From Branchiostoma floridae (Eukaryota > Chordata > Leptocardii > Amphioxiformes > Branchiostomatidae), in the NCBI RefSeq assembly GCF_000003815.2, contig NW_023365820.1, positions 350,753 through 414,752 on the forward strand: 64,000 nt of DNA. The letters run 5' to 3'. Position 1 is the first letter of the stretch; the number at the start of each line of letters is the position of its first letter. Under the pieces are notes generated by a model. The model saw nothing but the letters and a program-made list of their open reading frames with translations. It did not search any database and was not told the DNA's origin. Shown here in pieces: positions 11,242 through 21,602 of this stretch. The position numbers were made by a program, and so were the translations under genes.

Positions 11242-12183
11242 CTTTGAATTGCGTTTAATATCGTAAACATGACAAAGCAACGTTTATAGTCTATAATTTG
11301 CGGTAGTACAATGTATTCTAGGGAATGCAAGTACGCACAACTTATAATGTATTCAACAGGAATACCTGTGGATCTCAACTTCTAAGTTGTACAGCTAATA
11401 AGTGTACAGCTGCAACTGTTTATAATTTTTATTATCATTACTTCTCTCTGGTAAAAATTGTCATTATATCAAAGAATATTTTCAGATTAATTAAGTCATT
11501 TGGATTGTATGGACGGCATCCTCTAGGAACAAACAAAATAAGTTCGAAAAAATGCTTTTATATACAGTGATATTTGTGGAATAAAAATAAAATGCAATTT
11601 TCTCTAGTTATGATAAAAATAATCCATACTAAAATATCCCATATCATTCTAATTGTGGTAAATAATATTGATATTATCAAATATTATTAAACGGTCAGGC
11701 ACGTCTTTCTCTACTTTAAACATTCGCGACAAAATTTTCTAGTCTGCAGAATAATCTCTTAATAGCGTTCTAAGTGGTTTGTATTTCTTTATACATTTTG
11801 GAGTAAACGTTTATGAATTATACTTTACTTGTTACATTTAATAAGAAAACGTATTTTTGTGTCATAAACTCTTTAATCTGTACTCTCTTCTGATGCACCC
11901 TATAGAGTTGAAACAACTTGAACATTGATACAGCCTCTGCCTAGCTTCAACCTTGTAGTTTATCAAAAGCTTCTCTGTCGCCTGAAGGGATTTACCTTTA
12001 TAGAACTTAAAGATGGAGCTACGTGATAAGAGCATCTTCTAGCATGTAGGGGTCCCCAGCCTCCTTGAAAAATAAAAGTGATCCATCTCGTGCCTCTGTA
12101 GGGAAGAATAAATATTGATCATATCTAGTTGTCAGGATCAAAATGAAGCAAGTACATGTATGATTGACTCATTGAGAGATATT
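11242..12183. other. No gene seen
   Basis: Very AT-rich. An 81-codon frame at 11,325-11,570 (+) has no recognisable feature. Confidence 0.35.
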
Positions 12184-12420
12184 GTGTGTGAATATTTTTG
12201 TGTTTGTGTGTGTGTCGGGTGTGTATGTTTGTGTATGTGTGTGTGTGATGTGTGTAAGTGTGCATGTATTTGCACCAATGTGTGTGTATGTCTTAATGTG
12301 TGCGTGGGTGCTGTGTGCTACTTTTTTTTTCTTATAGAGAACCTCATTGATGACAGCAATTAAAACACGTAAAAAGCTTGATTAATATCTATCATATAAT
12401 ATCTATCTATCTATCATATA
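12184..12420. repeat. (TG)n and (ATCT)n microsatellites
   Basis: Imperfect TG repeats run from 12,184 to about 12,320. A short ATCTATCTATCTATC tract with a repeated ATCATATAA unit lies at about 12,388-12,421. Confidence 0.85.
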
Positions 12421-12703
12421 AGTATCTCATCATACGTCCAAAAACATGGATATTTGCAATGAAAGTGTATTGCAAAGTAATGCAAAATCGGACTTAATTG
12501 CTTTAACATGGATAGCTAGATAAGAAAACTACATGTATATTTTGCATGATTTTTCTATCGCTCTTCTAAAAAGGTATTTTTCAATAATATCGTTTCTTAA
12601 TGGTATATGTTAACATTTCGTTCTTAGCTAAATGTCTTTTCAAACTATCTACCCATCTAAAGCATTGATGCCAAACATTCTACATTCGCATTTTGCTGCA
12701 ACA

Positions 12704-12803
12704 NNNNNNNNNNNNNNNNNNNNNNNNNNNNNNNNNNNNNNNNNNNNNNNNNNNNNNNNNNNNNNNNNNNNNNNNNNNNNNNNNNNNNNNNNNNNNNNNN
12801 NNN
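12704..12803. other. Assembly gap (100 N)
   Basis: Exactly 100 undetermined bases, the usual placeholder for a gap of unknown length. Features on either side may not be adjacent at the stated distance. Confidence 0.98.
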
Positions 12804-13084
12804 AACGTTCTTTTTGTTTCATGCAGGGGTATTCTTTACATGGAGGAGTTGCTAGCCTTTTTAAATTAAAAGTGCCTAGGGCACCTCTTCATAGTTCTTC
12901 TTCTTTTGACGTTAACGAATGACTCTAGAAGCCAACGAGGTATTCCTTCCTTTAGCATATCCAAAATGTCTTTAGTCCAATAGTTGTGAGAACTCTTATC
13001 TTTAGTTTGGTTGCGATTACTTTACTTATTAGTACGTAGATAGACTGTCTTGATTACACATGCAGGACCAAAATTACGCCTGTG

Positions 13085-13192
13085 CAGTCCAAACCGAAAT
13101 GTCCTGATCCTAGGACCTCAACCAATGAACAACTGATGTGAACCAAGAGATTAGCTATGAGAGCAACAACCAGTTGAGCTACAGGGACATTT
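13085..13192 (-). mobile_element. tRNA-like SINE head (SINE-2), degraded
   Basis: Read on the minus strand from 13,192, the sequence ATGTCCCTGTAGCTCAACTG matches the head of the SINE at 51,560 (GATGTCCCTATAGCTCAACT), including the A box TAGCTCAACTGG. The B-box half is altered. The body that follows the head in the 51.6-kb copy is not evident here. Confidence 0.5.
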
Positions 13193-13802
13193 GTGATCTA
13201 CATATGCTATTCACGTATTAACTGACCTGCATTTCCGACTATCGCCTTGAGCAATGAAAGAAAGATCTCAATCCTCACCCTTTGACACACTGTCAAGGGC
13301 GACATGACAAGTAACAGCAATTCATAATCCTTATCAAAAATCTGTAAGCTATAACGGATCATTTTTGACCTGTGAAACTGTGATCCTCGACAAAGACAAT
13401 AATATTTCTGATCGAATCGAACAAGCATTTGTATTTTTGTATTTCTTATTGGTGTGTTTATGCTTAACGTCCAACGAAACTTGAGATTTTCGAGCTTTTT
13501 TATTGTTCCAAAACAGGTATAGTTAAATAAAAGTCATTATGTAAAATTAAAATGCATCAGGGCACATATATCTTCAACATCATGTTTTAATGTTACTGTT
13601 TACGGTGCATGAATAGCAGAGTTTCTGATGCAACAAAAATAAGTTCGAAGGTGGATGTACAACGTAGTTATCACTCAGACGCCAGGTCGAAACTTGTCCT
13701 TTTCAGTGCCCCCCTCCCCACTTTTTTTTTTACTTCGTTGTAGGCACGTGCGATTTTAGACGGCGTACAAATATTAACTTACAATTTTTGTAATGTTAAA
13801 TT

Positions 13803-14099
13803 TTAGTTGCTGGCCGTCTGACGGGTAATACCCATATCGTTAACTACCATCTGATTAATCCATTCCTGTTCTTTGGCATTTTCAGGGCAACATGCCCAGT
13901 TGAGATTTTGATTTATTACCGGTCCTGACATCCATGACCAGCCTTCAAATACCTTTGGCACCAAGAAACCCTCTCGGGGTAGCAACAAGGAACCTTTACC
14001 AGTCAAAGTGATGTGTTTCGGCAAAGGTTTGGGACCACTTAGTCCAAGTATCGGGTCAGGAAGTTTCGATTTAGACTGAACGCGTATTTGTCCGTGCCA
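13803..14099 (-). CDS. Candidate terminal exon, unrecognised protein
   Basis: A minus-strand frame is open from 14,099 to TAA at 13,803-13,805 (98 codons) and is closed upstream by TAA at 14,100-14,102. The protein is balanced in composition, with segments such as LPDPILGLSGPKPLPKHITL, FEGWSWMSGPVINQNLNWAC and ENAKEQEWINQMV, unlike the low-complexity translations around it. No in-frame ATG opens it, so it would be an internal-to-terminal exon. Possible acceptors are the CAG near 14,070 and the AAG just above the upstream stop. An AATAAA on the same strand near 13,500 could serve as a polyadenylation signal. I recognise no family. It may be a real last exon or a chance frame. Confidence 0.3.
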   Translation of the reverse strand, partial: WHGQIRVQSKSKLPDPILGLSGPKPLPKHITLTGKGSLLLPREGFLVPKVFEGWSWMSGPVINQNLNWACCPENAKEQEWINQMVVNDMGITRQTASN

Positions 14100-14778
14100 T
14101 TAGCTTATGGGAGAACTGTCAACCATTTTGAGAACTTATTTTTTTAAAAGGGCTGCGGTTTTTTTTACATCTTACTAATCATTGGCCTGTTCACTTTGGA
14201 GCCTAATGAAAGATTAACGTTAGATTTTAGTTTTGTTTGTCAACAAACCATGTATATCAATTACACAAAACATATTCTTTAGGTACACGGAAAGCATTCG
14301 TTAACCATGCGTAAAACATTACAACACATGTTTACGCATGTTTTCTTTCATGCACATATAAAAATTAAATCTTTTTCCTAAGGCTGTCTACACTATAATA
14401 TCATGCAACAGACGGTGGCTAGCCCTGTATATGCAAAAGGCGCCGGGTATTTGTATTGGCGAAATACAATTATTGTTAAAACACGTATGCCAGAAGCAGT
14501 TAATGACAGTGTTTCCATATTTCTATGTCTTCTGATTCCAATCCTAGTATATAGGTAGTAACTAGATGGTATATCGGCAACAAGTGTTGAAAGTGTACAA
14601 TAACAAGTCATCAGCAAAGCTTGTCAATTTAGTCACTAAAATTGTAAATGTCGAAAAACAACCTATTAATGGTTTACTTAGAATGTAGTTATTATTAAGG
14701 AAAATCTTTGCCTTCGTTTTGTTTGTAGTCCGTCTATACATATTATCAACTAACTAGGTACTTTGTAAATAACCAATC
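14100..14778. other. No gene seen
   Basis: AT-rich sequence. A 74-codon frame on the minus strand (14,393-14,617) shows no recognisable feature. Confidence 0.35.
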
Positions 14779-14811
14779 GACGATTCGGTGACCGTCTGTC
14801 ACCCTCTTCAG
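14779..14811 (-). ncRNA. Hammerhead-ribozyme-like core (one core base altered)
   Basis: On the minus strand the 33 nt read CTGAAGA, then a stem GGTGAC/GTCACC closing the loop AGACG, then GAAT, then CGTC. The order CTGANGA, helix II, GAAA and a GTC cleavage triplet is the hammerhead core. Here the final A of GAAA is T. The same 33-nt layout is found twice at 63.3-63.45 kb with GAAA intact. Penelope-like retroelements are known to carry minimal hammerheads of this type. Flanking helix I pairing is weak, so this copy is probably inactive. Confidence 0.45.
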
Positions 14812-15377
14812 TGTTTTACCTACCTGATGGAACTGTTCACGAACGAGGTATGAGGTATAGCTTTGTCACACATTCGTTCAACAATCTAGGTGATCCTTCT
14901 CCTCTCCTTTGTCGCGCCTGGTCACGTATTTCATTTCAGCGGATTGATTTATTTATGAATAATGTGTTTCTCCCATCTATATTTCCAATTGCTTGGACAA
15001 GCGTAAGCCGGTGTGAAAAACGGTCTATCGGATTGATGCAAGTAGAGCGCGAAAGGTTGAGAGATTGTTTTGCGACTAGTGTAAATCATAGGGCAACCAC
15101 GAAACAAAAGCTTTTTCAAAGTTTTAGAAGCCAAAATCTTTTAAACCTTTCCTTTAATCAAAAGTTAATGCTTGCTACGTACAAAAATCTGCTTTATTGG
15201 CTTCGTGTTGACGTACTGGTTAGGGTGTTTGCCCCAAAGCCCAGATGTCCTGAATTTATTTCTTATATACTTGAAGTTCAGCGCAAAACAATGCTCATGG
15301 AGTCACTTATACTTTTTGGTTTACAGTACTGGATTCCGAAGACAGAGTTTGTTTATTCTTGTCTCACAAATATTTAG
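14811..15377 (+). other. Unassigned open frame of 188 codons
   Basis: This is an unusually long open frame for such AT-rich DNA, next to the hammerhead-like motif. It starts with GTG, not ATG, has no recognisable domain and overlaps another open frame (15,172-15,570). I do not call it a gene. It could be residue of a mobile element. Confidence 0.2.
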
Positions 15378-15654
15378 ATTGTACCCCAAAAAGAGACGCA
15401 ATTCCATAGAAGTTTGTTCCATGACGTGGAACCTACTCTTTATAAGAGGTGGATTACGTAAAAAGGGTCATTTTCCTTCCATGGAAGTGGCAAAACGTGT
15501 TCTTGCAGAGAAAGTTCGTTGTGGAGAAACAAAAGAGTGTAGTTCTGATGAGCATTTGCCATGGAAGTAGCAATAGAATAACGCTAGACTTGCTAAGGAT
15601 TGGATCTAAACACATGCTGCAGATTTGCGCGACTTTTCTCCTCAAATCAGGTGT

Positions 15655-15830
15655 AAAAAAACGTTTACCTTACTTCGGATGGAGAGGGGACTCCAAGGTA
15701 AAAGGCTTTAGAAGGAGAGGGATGGGCTCCACCTTCCAATACCGTGCCCTAGACACACTGAATAACAGCCCACTACCCTACAGTCTCAAAAAGGCCATTG
15801 AACTACCTTTAATTCTTCTTACAAACATCT
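15655..15830 (+). mobile_element. SINE-1 3' body fragment
   Basis: The segment TTACCTTACTTCGGATGGAG, then AAGGAGAGGGATGGGCTCCA, CCGTGCCCTAGACACACTGA and AACAGCCCACT..CCTACAGTCTC matches the bodies at 49.8 and 54.3 kb and continues the CTGGCTTCGGTCGGGGAGGT box of the copy at 60.3 kb. The tRNA head is missing. The frame read through it (RGMGSTFQYRALDTLNNSPL) is a by-product of the repeat. Confidence 0.6.
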
Positions 15831-16098
15831 TTTAAGCACTTTTATCAGGAGACAGCGTTAAAAGAAGGGGTCAAAACGACAAAAATCTCACGAGGCTCCA
15901 TGTCTAGCCGACATGTCCACCGGCCAGCCAAAAGTCAATACAAAACAACGCTAAGTGATTTATAAATGGGGCCTGTCAATTACCGTTGAACAATTTATGG
16001 TAAGTTGCACTTTGAATTTTCTCGGGATCAAAAGTCGATACATTCGTTTCCGGGCAGAATACAGAAGTTTGAACGGGACTAGAATTGTTAACTGCCAG

Positions 16099-16317
16099 TG
16101 CTGACGCTAGTTGACCTTTATCCGTGTGGTAACCTATATCCGTTGTTTGAAAAACAAACATGGTATCTATGGATATCAAGTCGACGGGAGGTGGTATCAA
16201 ACTTTGTTACTTAAAAAAAAATCAAAATCACTGTCCTTCGACTTGATATCCTTATATACCGTTTTTTTAATACAACGGATATAGGTTGCCCAATGAATAA
16301 AGGTGAACTAGCGTAAC
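16099..16317. mobile_element. Fold-back element, copy 2
   Basis: The left arm GACGCTAGTTGACCTTTATC and the right arm AATAAAGGTGAACTAGCGTA are inverted and enclose a second pair (AACCTATATCCGTTGT / ACAACGGATATAGGTT). Ends and interior match the copy at 3,791-4,018. Confidence 0.65.
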
Positions 16318-16416
16318 GTTACTCTTTTGTGTATCCGTTTTTCCTCACATCTTATACTATAATACAGCCATTGATAAAATATGAGTCCTTCGAATACAAT
16401 ACTTATTAAAATTTAA

Positions 16417-17362
16417 CCCTATTCAGACCGGGGGGGGGCTTTTGAGGCCTGCGCCTACTTTGATGTCCTATAACGCCAGAACGGCTTACGCTAGGGCCAC
16501 CAAATTTGGTGAGTTTTCCTAAAATATTGTTGGCAACAATTTTACGAAGTTTGAAAAATTTTCCATATTTTTGTGTTGCCATGGCAACCGTTTGTTGACA
16601 GGCTGTTTTGCCAAAAATCACTATTTTTGGTTCTAACAATGTATTTTTCACATTTATTTGCTATATTACTGCTATTTTGTTACATAAATAAAATCTTATA
16701 TTATCTAGCATATCTTTCATAATTATATATGCATAAATTATGCTAATTTGATGACGTCATCAACCCAAAATCCAAGATGGCGTACCGTATGGCCAGATCA
16801 AGAATAACGAGCTAATTATCCCTTAAAATTTATAACTACCTGGTATTTTTTCATCAAAAACCATCGAAATGAATGTATTTAGTCTATTTCCATTGCCCTT
16901 TGTGATTATTTGTTGCAAAAAAAGTATTTTTAAAAATTCAAGGTGATGGATATAATATGGCGGAGTCCAACTGGTATCTTAGATGTGTATGACGTCATTT
17001 TATGACGTCATATTGACGTCATTGATGTTGCTATTGGCAACGCAAGTCGTAATAAACATTATTATTCTGTTATCTGCACTTGTTACATTTTTGTAGAATA
17101 ACTTGAAGTTTTCTGAGAATACCCTTTTTTCATGGGTCCGGCCAATATAATCAAATTGATGACGTCATCATTACGTCATCTTACGTCAACGTAACGTCAA
17201 ACGTCAAATACTTGTCAGATATTATGTCGATATCATGTCCTAAAAATTTAGTGGCCCTACGGCACGTCGTTTTAGAGTTATAGGACTTCAAAGTGGAGGG
17301 CCTCAAAAGCCCCCCCCCCCCCCCGGTCCAGGGATGACCAAAAAAGCCCGGTCTGAATAGGG
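16417..17362 (+). mobile_element. piggyBac-like MITE, copy 2 (reference copy)
   Basis: Begins CCCTATTCAGACCGGG after TTAA (16,413-16,416) and ends CCCGGTCTGAATAGGG before TTAA (17,363-17,366), so the inverted ends match over 16 bp. A second inverted pair lies just inside (GGCTTTTGAGGCC near 16,437 and GGGCCTCAAAAGCC near 17,298). The 946-bp interior has no long frame but has TGACGTCA at about 16,751, 16,989, 17,000 and 17,160, with half sites TTACGTCA and AACGTCAA nearby. It is the least interrupted of the three copies and shows where the LINE entered copy 1. Confidence 0.85.
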
Positions 17363-17598
17363 TTAAAACCTTTGGAAACTCCTGAATATGTGCGTAATAT
17401 ATGGACTGCAATATTTTACGTTGCACTTCCAAATTTTCATTGTTGTTACGTTATATCTTTTTAATACAAGCCTATGCCACATAGAGTTTAGAAATATGAA
17501 GCCGGTATTTAGAAACAAGCCTAGAATAAATATGCATACGCATACCTGTGCTTGAAATATTTTTTTTTCTGTCAGTGGAAGCCTCTGAATACTTAAAA

Positions 17599-17822
17599 GT
17601 GGTATCTCACTGCACTTAGTGCACCGGTGCGGCACTGCAGGGTTCGTTCACTGCCCCACTGTTGTGTTATTTTGTGCCGATAATTTAGATATTGTGTAGT
17701 ACGTAGAAGTATGATTTAGTTGACAACAAAATACACGAAACGTAAGAAAATTCGTTCTTTATCCATTAAATTTTCGAACCCTGCAGTGCCGCACTGGTGC
17801 CCCAAATGCAGTGAGATACCAC
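17599..17822. mobile_element. GGCACTG-family MITE, copy 1
   Basis: Long inverted ends: GTGGTATCTCACTGCA..GCGGCACTGCAGGGTTCG at the left and CGAACCCTGCAGTGCCGC..TGCAGTGAGATACCAC at the right. The interior has the family landmark TGTTGTGTTATTTTG..GATAATTTAGATATTG..GTAnGTAnAAGTATGA, shared with the copies at 20.4, 27.1 and 31.7 kb. Confidence 0.8.
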
Positions 17823-18640
17823 CTTTACACTCACAATACCAACATACGATTTATATGCACTGTGCACAACTAACCAATCAATCGTTCAACGATGCAAAAC
17901 ATTAAGATATTTCCACGGTAGAAAGTAATGCTTGCTCGAGGCAAAATCTATAATTTTCATCTCATGCAAATATTTAGATTAATGTGATGGCTTAAAGATT
18001 GGAGTCAAGAACTAATTGAAGTCATGCTTTAGTGCCAGAAAAGAATAACTTCATTCTTAAGAACTGTGCCCATGTTTTCGGTACTCGAAGATAGTTTGCA
18101 ACCATAATTATTTGCCTGAATTCTATGAATGAAATTGTACCTACATATTTGTTTCTGTTTTAAGTTTGCAACGGCTACCCTAAAATATTATTCCTACATT
18201 TTTTCTGTTTAACTCTCTCATGTTATATTATATATGCATGTAAATGTAACTTACACTTTACAAGCACAGAACATTTTGTACCGTTTTTCTGCCTAACGAT
18301 AAGAATGTTACTACCTAGTACCTAAAATATCTTTGCTTATAGATATAAGTTATAGTTTACAACCTGAAATATCTACAATTTTGTTATCTTACTGTTTTAC
18401 ATAAGAAATCGCCTACCTAAAACATTTACATTGATATCTTTGCTTCTAATTTTAAATCATTAATGTTAACACCCCTAAAATATGTATAGTGTCGTTCGCC
18501 TGCTAAAGATACTACTTGCAGTCTTATCTTCGCTTTTCACTCTAAATTACTGTTTACAACCCTTAACCATTTGGTCTGCTATCTTTGCCCTTCTGTCGAT
18601 TTGTTCGGCTGACTTGTCAGTGCTTGTTTCTCAACTCTTA
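17823..18640. other. No gene seen; AT-rich with weak internal repetition
   Basis: Motifs such as CCTAAAATATCTTTGCTTnT and TTTACAACC recur loosely between about 18,170 and 18,600, suggesting a decayed minisatellite. No supported gene. Confidence 0.3.
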
Positions 18641-19012
18641 GGCCCCCTTTCCACTAGACAGCGATCGCGCTGCGCACTCACTGCGACCTAAATAGGATAT
18701 GTGTTACCTTCACTTTCATACTAGGCATACCATGCAAAACGTAAAAATACCACGTGACTTATTGGAAGACAATAGAATACCGGAACTGTAGAAAGATTCG
18801 TTTCTTTTTTATACACTTGGTTGAGGGATATGTCAAATTTTAGGTCGCAGAGAGAGCGCTAAAACTAAAAACTAAAAACTGAAACGACAACAAAATATAT
18901 AGAAAATGTAAAAAAAATTCGTTTCTTTTCTATAAGATCTGTTGAGGGATATGCCAAATTTTAGGTCGCAGAGAGATCGAGACGAGAGCGCCGTCCTAGT
19001 GGAAAGGGGGTA
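18641..19012. mobile_element. PIF/Harbinger-like MITE, copy 1
   Basis: The element is flanked by TTA on both sides (18,638-18,640 and 19,013-19,015), a typical Harbinger target duplication. The ends are inverted: GGCCCCCTTTCCACTAG at the left and CTAGTGGAAAGGGGGTA at the right, each followed inward by a CG-rich block and TGCGACCTAAAT / ATTTTAGGTCGCAGAGA. No transposase frame. Confidence 0.8.
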
Positions 19013-19214
19013 TTAGTATGCACACCCACAGTCAACATGACGCCTGTTGCACGATGTTCCGATGGTGAAGCAAGATAACGATACCCGTTGCATGCCAAAC
19101 AGTGTGAGAGACTTGTTGTAACGCTATAAGCCGCTTGTTGCTGCACGCAGTGATGCTTTTTTTTGCATGGTAGGGTTTTGGGTAATCTTCCAGATCCATA
19201 CTTAGGTAAATGTG

Positions 19215-19690
19215 TGTTCTTGCGGAACCGTAAACTGCCTAGCTCTTCGGAGCGAAACGCAATGATACGCCTAGAGGGCTGACGTCACAGTTGAGTTGCG
19301 TGGTAGGGAGCAAAACATGGAAAGACGATTATAGTTCCTACCATTGAAAATCCTTCTTTTCTTTGGAAATTTTTGCCCAAACTTGAGTGTTTTTTTTTTG
19401 CTAGAAGTGACAACTAGGGTCTTATCTTTCATATTTTGGTCAAAACTTCTTCAGTTGACCAGTTTTGATGGCGTAGTGATAGATCTGAGTTGTTGGATAA
19501 GCGGATGGCTACAGGAGTGAAACTGGGTCAAAGGTGAGGTTTGTTTACTTGAATCAGCTGTGCCGAGAGTTTGAGGTGGTTGACCCTCTGTTTTCTTTCC
19601 ATGTTTAGCTAGTATACCCTTGTGACTTTCTGGTGGAGAAGAATTTTTGAGATTGAAATAAAGGTAAGTACTTTTACAATGTCTTGTTTC
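19215..19690. repeat. Second copy of the dispersed repeat at 0.8-2.76 kb
   Basis: Carries, in the same order, the blocks listed for 818-2,757 (GTCACAGTTGAGTTG, TGAAAATCCTTCTTTTC, GTGGAGAAGAATTTTTGAGA), without the DNA transposon. The spacing in the second half differs by about 200 bp. Confidence 0.4.
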
Positions 19691-20396
19691 AGGGCTTCTT
19701 ATGCTGTGTGCCAATGGGGAGAATCAACTGTCATGTCAGCCCTAGAGCCCGGTTGACAGAGAAGAGAGAGAGGGGATAAAATGTTGCAATTGAGGCGATA
19801 ACCACCCAAGGGTTATACACTACCGAAAATTCGATCTTTAAGCATACCTTTAAGCATTCGTAAATGATCTTTTTTTTCTTTCAGCAACTGAACCTTTAAA
19901 CATGATTTAAGGTGTGCTTGAATTTCAAAATTTGGTGCTGTGAAATTACTGATTGAGATGGAAATGCTCCTGAAAGTCTGCAGTTTAACAGATCTCAAAT
20001 GGAGTACCGACACACACCATTAGAACAGAACCAAACAGCAGTTACTCATAAGAAACTGTGTAGGTCCCAAGTGCCTGTACTAAAGTTCTATACTTAGGCC
20101 TCCTTTAGACAGTTTGGAATTCTTCAGATATGGACAGTGTTTGCTGGCTTACAAAGTATCATTAGCAGAGAGTGATTCAGTTATATAATATAGCAAGTAG
20201 CAAAGGTCTTGTAAGTAGAATGTCAGCCATATATTCGGTAAGTTGATCGATAAGTAGCTATAGTTTCGGTCCCATCCGTACCGATGACTTCAAAACTAGT
20301 GCATATGCATGTTGCTTTCTCTGCTTAGCACTCAGCAAAGAGAATAACAATAGAATAATACACAAAACCTTACCAGTCTGCAAGCCGCCTGCTGTA
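19691..20396. other. No gene seen
   Basis: Short frames only, on either strand, with no recognisable motif, RNA or repeat. Confidence 0.35.
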
Positions 20397-20655
20397 AGGT
20401 GCACTCTCATTGGACGTGGGGAACGCTTGCGGCATTGCTGGGTTTGGAAGATACTAAATGAATAGGTGAGAGATAATTCAGAGATAAAGAACGAATTTCC
20501 TTACTTGTTGTGTATTTTGTAGTCTTCTATGTCATACTTTTACGTACTACGCAATATCTGAATTATAAATAATCCGAGAAAATAACGAAACAGTGCCGCA
20601 GTGAACGAACGCAGCAATGCCGCAAGCGTGCCCCACGTCCAGTGAGAGTGCATTT
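20397..20655. mobile_element. GGCACTG-family MITE, copy 2
   Basis: Inverted ends AGGTGCACTCTCATTGGACG / CGTCCAGTGAGAGTGCATTT, each followed by CGCTTGCGGCATTGCTG or its reverse. GTA stands on both sides and may be a 3-bp target duplication. The interior holds the family landmark in reverse orientation (TTGTGTATTTTGTAGTCTTC, TCATACTTTTACGTAnTACG). Confidence 0.75.
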
Positions 20656-21290
20656 GTAGTGATTAAACAGAAGCTGTGTGCCCAAAGGGCGACAGAAACG
20701 AAATGTGGTACGTCCTGTAGCTTGTAAAGGACTTAAGGAAGATGGGTTCAAAACCCCCCAAGTGCTCAATCGAAAGTACATATAATACATAAAAGTATGA
20801 TTTAATTCCGTGATTCTTATTTATTCACTCAGACAAAGGGCAGGTCTTTGAGGCACACAAAAGCCATCCAATGCTATAAACTATATTCATTTTGAAGTAT
20901 AGAGGGTACATACAAATGTGCTAGATGACAGATGAAATGTAGACAGCTTTTATAACAAAACTATCAGAATCTGTGGTGCTGCGTTATCTATCTACGGGGA
21001 ATCTGCATAGTCATGCAAACGTTCGATAATATATCCTTCTCTACAACGAATTCAAGATTATTAAGTTCATGACAACGTTTTCCAGTTAGGCCATTTCCAA
21101 AAAAAAAAAGTTTTCGACCACACAATAAATTGTGCAAAGCAGCCTTAAAATGCGCACAAATATTCCGTAGATTGTAAAAAAATTATCAGAAAACAGATAA
21201 CTAATCATAGTCTAATGCCATAGAGTGCCAAAATAAATCTAAAGTCAAAGAATAAGATGTGAAAAGACAGAAGGAAAAAAATCTACTGTC

Positions 21291-21386
21291 GGTAGGGGGA
21301 GGTACCTGTACAGAAAATTCAGGTCCCGTTCAGGTCCAGAGGATCATTTTCAGGTCCGGATCTGAACCTGGACCTGATTGTCTGTG
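21291..21386 (-). mobile_element. GTACC-end MITE, truncated copy
   Basis: GGTAGGGGGAGGTACCTGTA followed by CAGAAAATTCAGGTCC and several AGGTCC repeats is the reverse complement of the right end of the elements at 30.96-31.34 and 35.04-35.49 kb. Only this end is present. Confidence 0.65.
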
Positions 21387-21602
21387 GAAACTTGAGAACT
21401 GGCAGTACTCAAAACAATGGAAATTGGTCAGTTTTGCTACAAAGGAATCTGTTTGTAGATTATTGGACTCCCACTGGCATTTAAAAATTTAATCTCCAAG
21501 TAATAAAGGCTAACTGTCTCTGTACCTTTGACCGGAAACTTGATACAATTGACTATAAACTCTACTTGACTTCGCTCTGGTTGTCTTCTTGGCCCCCGGT
21601 GA

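Noticed and set aside
15449-15835. 128-codon frame ending RGMGSTFQYRALDTLNNSPL...
   Set aside because: The C-terminal half is a SINE-1 body that recurs, out of frame, at 49.8 and 54.3 kb. It is not a gene.
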